Shown piece by piece: positions 61,717 through 64,000 of a stretch of DNA of 64,000 bases; within the stretch, counting starts at the first letter, position 1, and each line of letters begins with the position of its first letter. A program made the translations under genes and the position numbers. The DNA lies in the NCBI GenBank assembly GCA_945865365.1, contig CAMBDL010000007.1:1-64000 (forward strand). The letters run 5' to 3'. The DNA comes from Streptomyces griseus (GTDB lineage: Bacteria > Actinomycetota > Actinomycetes > Nanopelagicales > Nanopelagicaceae). The notes under the pieces were generated by a model that worked only from the letters and a program-made list of their open reading frames with translations, searched no databases and was not told the DNA's origin.

Positions 61717-62594
61717 AAAAAATTCTATGCATCGGCGACTTAGCTCTCGATGTCATTGCCCAGCTCAAAGAGAGCATTAACTACGGCAATGACACCGCAA
61801 GTCGAATCTCTACTCACCCAGGTGGACAAGCTGCAAATGTTTCTACCTGGATAACGCGCACTAATACCAGAGCCCAGTTAGTGGCCCGTGTTGGAAACGA
61901 TCCAGTGGGTTTTGCGCTTATCTCTGACTTAGATAAATACGGCGTAGAACACTTAAATTTAATGCGCTCTGGTCGGCCAACGGGTGTAGTTGTCATTTTG
62001 GTTGATTCCAATGGCGAACGCACGATGTTCCCAGATAATGGAGCTAACGCCGATCTAGAAGTCGCCGACCTGCCACCTCTCAATGATTTCGATGGTGCAT
62101 ATCTGAGCGGATATGCACTTCTGGATTTTCGCAGTCGCGATGCGGTTTTAGCCATGGTGAAAAAAATTAAGGCCGCTGGGGTTCCAATTTTCTTTGACCC
62201 AACAACAACTGGCGCCATGAAAATTGTGCCGCTAGAAGAAGTTCTCTCATGGGTCTGCTTGATGGACGGAATCCTTTTAAACGCTGAAGAGGCGCTGTAC
62301 CTGGGCAACTCAACAGATCTTGAAGAGGCCGAAGAGAGTTTGAAGAAGTTCACACCACTTGTAGTGATCAAACTGGGCTCTCGAGGTGCAATGGCGATGC
62401 ATAAGGATGAATCAGTCCGAGTTGCTGCAGTGACCACCAATGTTGTTGATACGACCGGTGCAGGTGATTCATTTGCCGCTGGATTTATTCCGAAGTGGCT
62501 AGAAACACGTGATTTGGAAGCGGCTCTCACCGCGGGAACAACGCTAGCCGCAAAGTGTGTTGCAACAGTTGGGGCGCGTCCTCCCTTAAATTAA
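61713..62594 (+). CDS. psuK: PfkB-family kinase, probable pseudouridine kinase
   Basis: A ribokinase-fold sugar kinase of 293 residues. GDLALDVIAQLKES and HPGGQAANVSTWI are the N-terminal PfkB pattern. The C-terminal signature DTTGAGDSFAAGFI holds the anion hole and catalytic Asp. The ATGA overlap with psuG strongly suggests pseudouridine as substrate, since PsuK makes the PsuG substrate; ribokinase- or adenosine-kinase-like specificity remains possible from sequence alone. Confidence 0.85.
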   Translation: MKKILCIGDLALDVIAQLKESINYGNDTASRISTHPGGQAANVSTWITRTNTRAQLVARVGNDPVGFALISDLDKYGVEHLNLMRSGRPTGVVVILVDSNGERTMFPDNGANADLEVADLPPLNDFDGAYLSGYALLDFRSRDAVLAMVKKIKAAGVPIFFDPTTTGAMKIVPLEEVLSWVCLMDGILLNAEEALYLGNSTDLEEAEESLKKFTPLVVIKLGSRGAMAMHKDESVRVAAVTTNVVDTTGAGDSFAAGFIPKWLETRDLEAALTAGTTLAAKCVATVGARPPLN

Positions 62595-62620
62595 CCCATG
62601 TAGTTGGCACAATCTCCCCC

Positions 62621-64000
62621 ATGGCAAAGACACCTAGTACAACTAAAGCGAAGAAACCTGTCGGCCCAAAGCCTGGAGAGTTTCCAGGAAAGATCGTTGA
62701 TATCGATGTTTCTAAAGAAGTATCTGAATCCTTTCTTGAGTATGCATACTCAGTCATTTATTCACGCGCGCTGCCCGATGCACGCGATGGTTTAAAACCT
62801 GTACATCGTCGCATCTTGCATCAGATGGCAGATATGGGTCTGCGTCCAGAGCGCGGACATGTAAAGAGTGCGCGTGTAGTTGGTGAAGTTATGGGTAAGT
62901 TGCACCCACACGGTGATGGTGCAATCTATGACGCACTCGTACGTATGGCCCAGTCTTTCTCAATGCGACTTCCTTTAATCGATGGCCATGGAAACTTTGG
63001 TTCACTCGATGCCGGTCCAGCAGCCATGCGCTACACCGAGGCCCGTCTTGCAACTGCTGCAATGGCGATGGTTGCAGAAGCCGATGAAGATACCGTTGAT
63101 TATGGTCCAAACTACGATGGTCAACTCTCTGAACCGTTGGTTCTGCCTGCGGCATATCCCAACTTATTAGTTAACGGTGGTTCAGGAATCGCCGTGGGTA
63201 TGGCCACAAATATGGCGCCCCATAACTTAGGCGAAGTAATTGCTGCCACTAAGTTTTTGATTGATAATCCAACGGCAACCGTTAAGCAGTTAATGAAACA
63301 TATTCCTGGACCAGATTTTCCAACTGGTGGCGAACTCGTTGGCCTTGATGGTGTGCGTGAGGCATATGCAACCGGTAAGGGATCATTTAAAGTCCGTGCA
63401 ACCGTTGAGATTGAAAAAGTATCCTCCCGCAAAATGGGTCTTGTAATTAAGGAGCTTCCATTTACCATCGGGCCAGAAAAAGTTGTAGAACGTATCGCTG
63501 CCCTTGTTAAATCTAAGAAGATCCAAGGCATCAGCGACATCATCGACTTAACCGATGGACAAACTGGAACTAACGTTGTCATTGAACTAAAAAATGGTTT
63601 TGAGCCCGAGGCTGTGCTTGAGCAGCTCTATGCGCTAACCCCTATGGAAGATGCCTTCTCTATAAACGCCGTAGCTCTGGTAAAGGGTCGCCCACAGACT
63701 TTGGGCTTAAAAGAGCTACTGAAAGTCTTCATCGAACACCGTATTGAAGTTGTGCGCAGGCGCAGTGAGTTTCGTAAAGCTAAAGCTGAGGGTCGTTTGA
63801 CCTTAGTAGATGGCTTACTCAAGGCGATTATCGATATCGATAAGGTCATTAAAGTTATTCGAGCAAGTGATGATGCATCAACTGCCAAAGATAAATTAAT
63901 GAAGGATTTCAAGTTAAATGAGGAGCAGGCAACCTATATCTTGGATATGCCGCTGCGCCGCTTAACAAAGATGAGCAAATTAGAACTTGAAACTGAACAA
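62621..64000 (+). CDS. parC: Topoisomerase IV subunit A / gyrase A family (partial, 5' part)
   Basis: The reading frame opens at ATG 62621 and stays open for 460 codons to the window edge, so the C-terminal part is missing. A Lys/Pro-rich N-terminus precedes the domain SFLEYAYSVIYSRALPDARD then GLKPVHRR, a wording closer to actinobacterial ParC than to GyrA (which has SYLDYAMSVI). The breakage-reunion Tyr is Y138 in AMRYTEAR. At the quinolone-contact site the sequence is HPHGDGAIYD, with Gly100 where E. coli GyrA has Ser83. A parE gene is not seen in this window. Confidence 0.9.
   Translation, partial: MAKTPSTTKAKKPVGPKPGEFPGKIVDIDVSKEVSESFLEYAYSVIYSRALPDARDGLKPVHRRILHQMADMGLRPERGHVKSARVVGEVMGKLHPHGDGAIYDALVRMAQSFSMRLPLIDGHGNFGSLDAGPAAMRYTEARLATAAMAMVAEADEDTVDYGPNYDGQLSEPLVLPAAYPNLLVNGGSGIAVGMATNMAPHNLGEVIAATKFLIDNPTATVKQLMKHIPGPDFPTGGELVGLDGVREAYATGKGSFKVRATVEIEKVSSRKMGLVIKELPFTIGPEKVVERIAALVKSKKIQGISDIIDLTDGQTGTNVVIELKNGFEPEAVLEQLYALTPMEDAFSINAVALVKGRPQTLGLKELLKVFIEHRIEVVRRRSEFRKAKAEGRLTLVDGLLKAIIDIDKVIKVIRASDDASTAKDKLMKDFKLNEEQATYILDMPLRRLTKMSKLELETEQ

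Noticed and set aside
61814-62530. 238-codon open frame on the minus strand inside psuK
   Set aside because: It lies entirely opposite a well-supported PfkB kinase, is Ser/Arg-rich in the way of antisense frames, and shows no domain.
63121-63582. 153-codon open frame on the minus strand inside parC
   Set aside because: Opposite a conserved topoisomerase sequence, with no recognisable motif; an antisense shadow.

Overview
The window looks like chromosome from a streamlined, moderately low-GC actinobacterium. Actinobacterial marker families are spread throughout: SepF and SepH, a DUF3040 protein, a DUF6504-DnaE2-DinB cassette, split lycopene cyclases CrtYc/CrtYd, class II DAHP synthase, a PASTA kinase of PknL type, and divergent glgC/glycogen-synthase genes. 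Very short spacers, many ATGA start/stop overlaps and five overlapping convergent 3' ends suggest a small planktonic genome. The carotenoid set and PnuT-type vitamin uptake would fit the freshwater acI / Nanopelagicales group, but that placement is inference. No rRNA, tRNA, insertion sequence, prophage or CRISPR array was seen.

Layout. 1-3404: T-box leader and ileS. 3391-20076 (minus): an almost complete division and cell-wall (dcw) cluster, mraZ-rsmH-ftsL-ftsI-murE-murF-mraY-murD-ftsW-murG-murC-ftsQ-ftsZ-pgeF-yggS-sepF-yggT. A 10-bp-periodic MraZ operator precedes it and a large structured RNA lies between mraZ and rsmH. The divIVA gene usually found after yggT is absent. 20260-25317 (minus): a DUF3040 protein and an SOS-type mutagenesis operon (DUF6504, DnaE2-like polymerase, DinB) behind a perfect LexA box. 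25481-27135: a DoxX gene behind a 22-bp palindrome, and an MFS transporter. 27324-38090: Fe-type dehydrogenase and YbaK-like genes leading into a carotenoid region (CrtA-like, small membrane protein, CruF-like, glycosyltransferase, CrtD-like; then crtE-crtI-crtB and converging crtYc-crtYd). 38103-43952: TPP riboswitch and PnuT, P-loop kinase, PASTA Ser/Thr kinase, endonuclease IV, EamA transporter, threonine aldolase. 43926-50270: Ogt, aroG, a PPi-type phosphofructokinase, glgC/glgM, EamA. 50247-56635 (minus): IMPase, rplS, lepB, rnhB, yraN, comM, dprA, era. 56670-64000: MFS, sepH, corA, a phosphodiesterase-like gene, psuG-psuK and the first 460 codons of a parC/gyrA-family gene.

How the parts work together. 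The dcw block makes meso-DAP-type peptidoglycan precursors (MurE has the DNPR motif) and the FtsZ/SepF/SepH septum. The carotenoid genes together predict a hydroxylated, further desaturated, possibly ketolated and glycosylated carotenoid, with CrtYc/CrtYd adding rings. Central carbon genes indicate reversible PPi-linked glycolysis and alpha-glucan storage. Regulatory RNA is prominent: an Ile T-box, a TPP riboswitch, an mraW-like RNA and two leaders with mutually exclusive hairpins. The most interesting items are the chimeric carotenoid set, the unusual active-site signature of IleS, the missing divIVA, the MraZ operator with its downstream RNA, and the SOS cassette. All functional statements are by motif and context; no database search was run.
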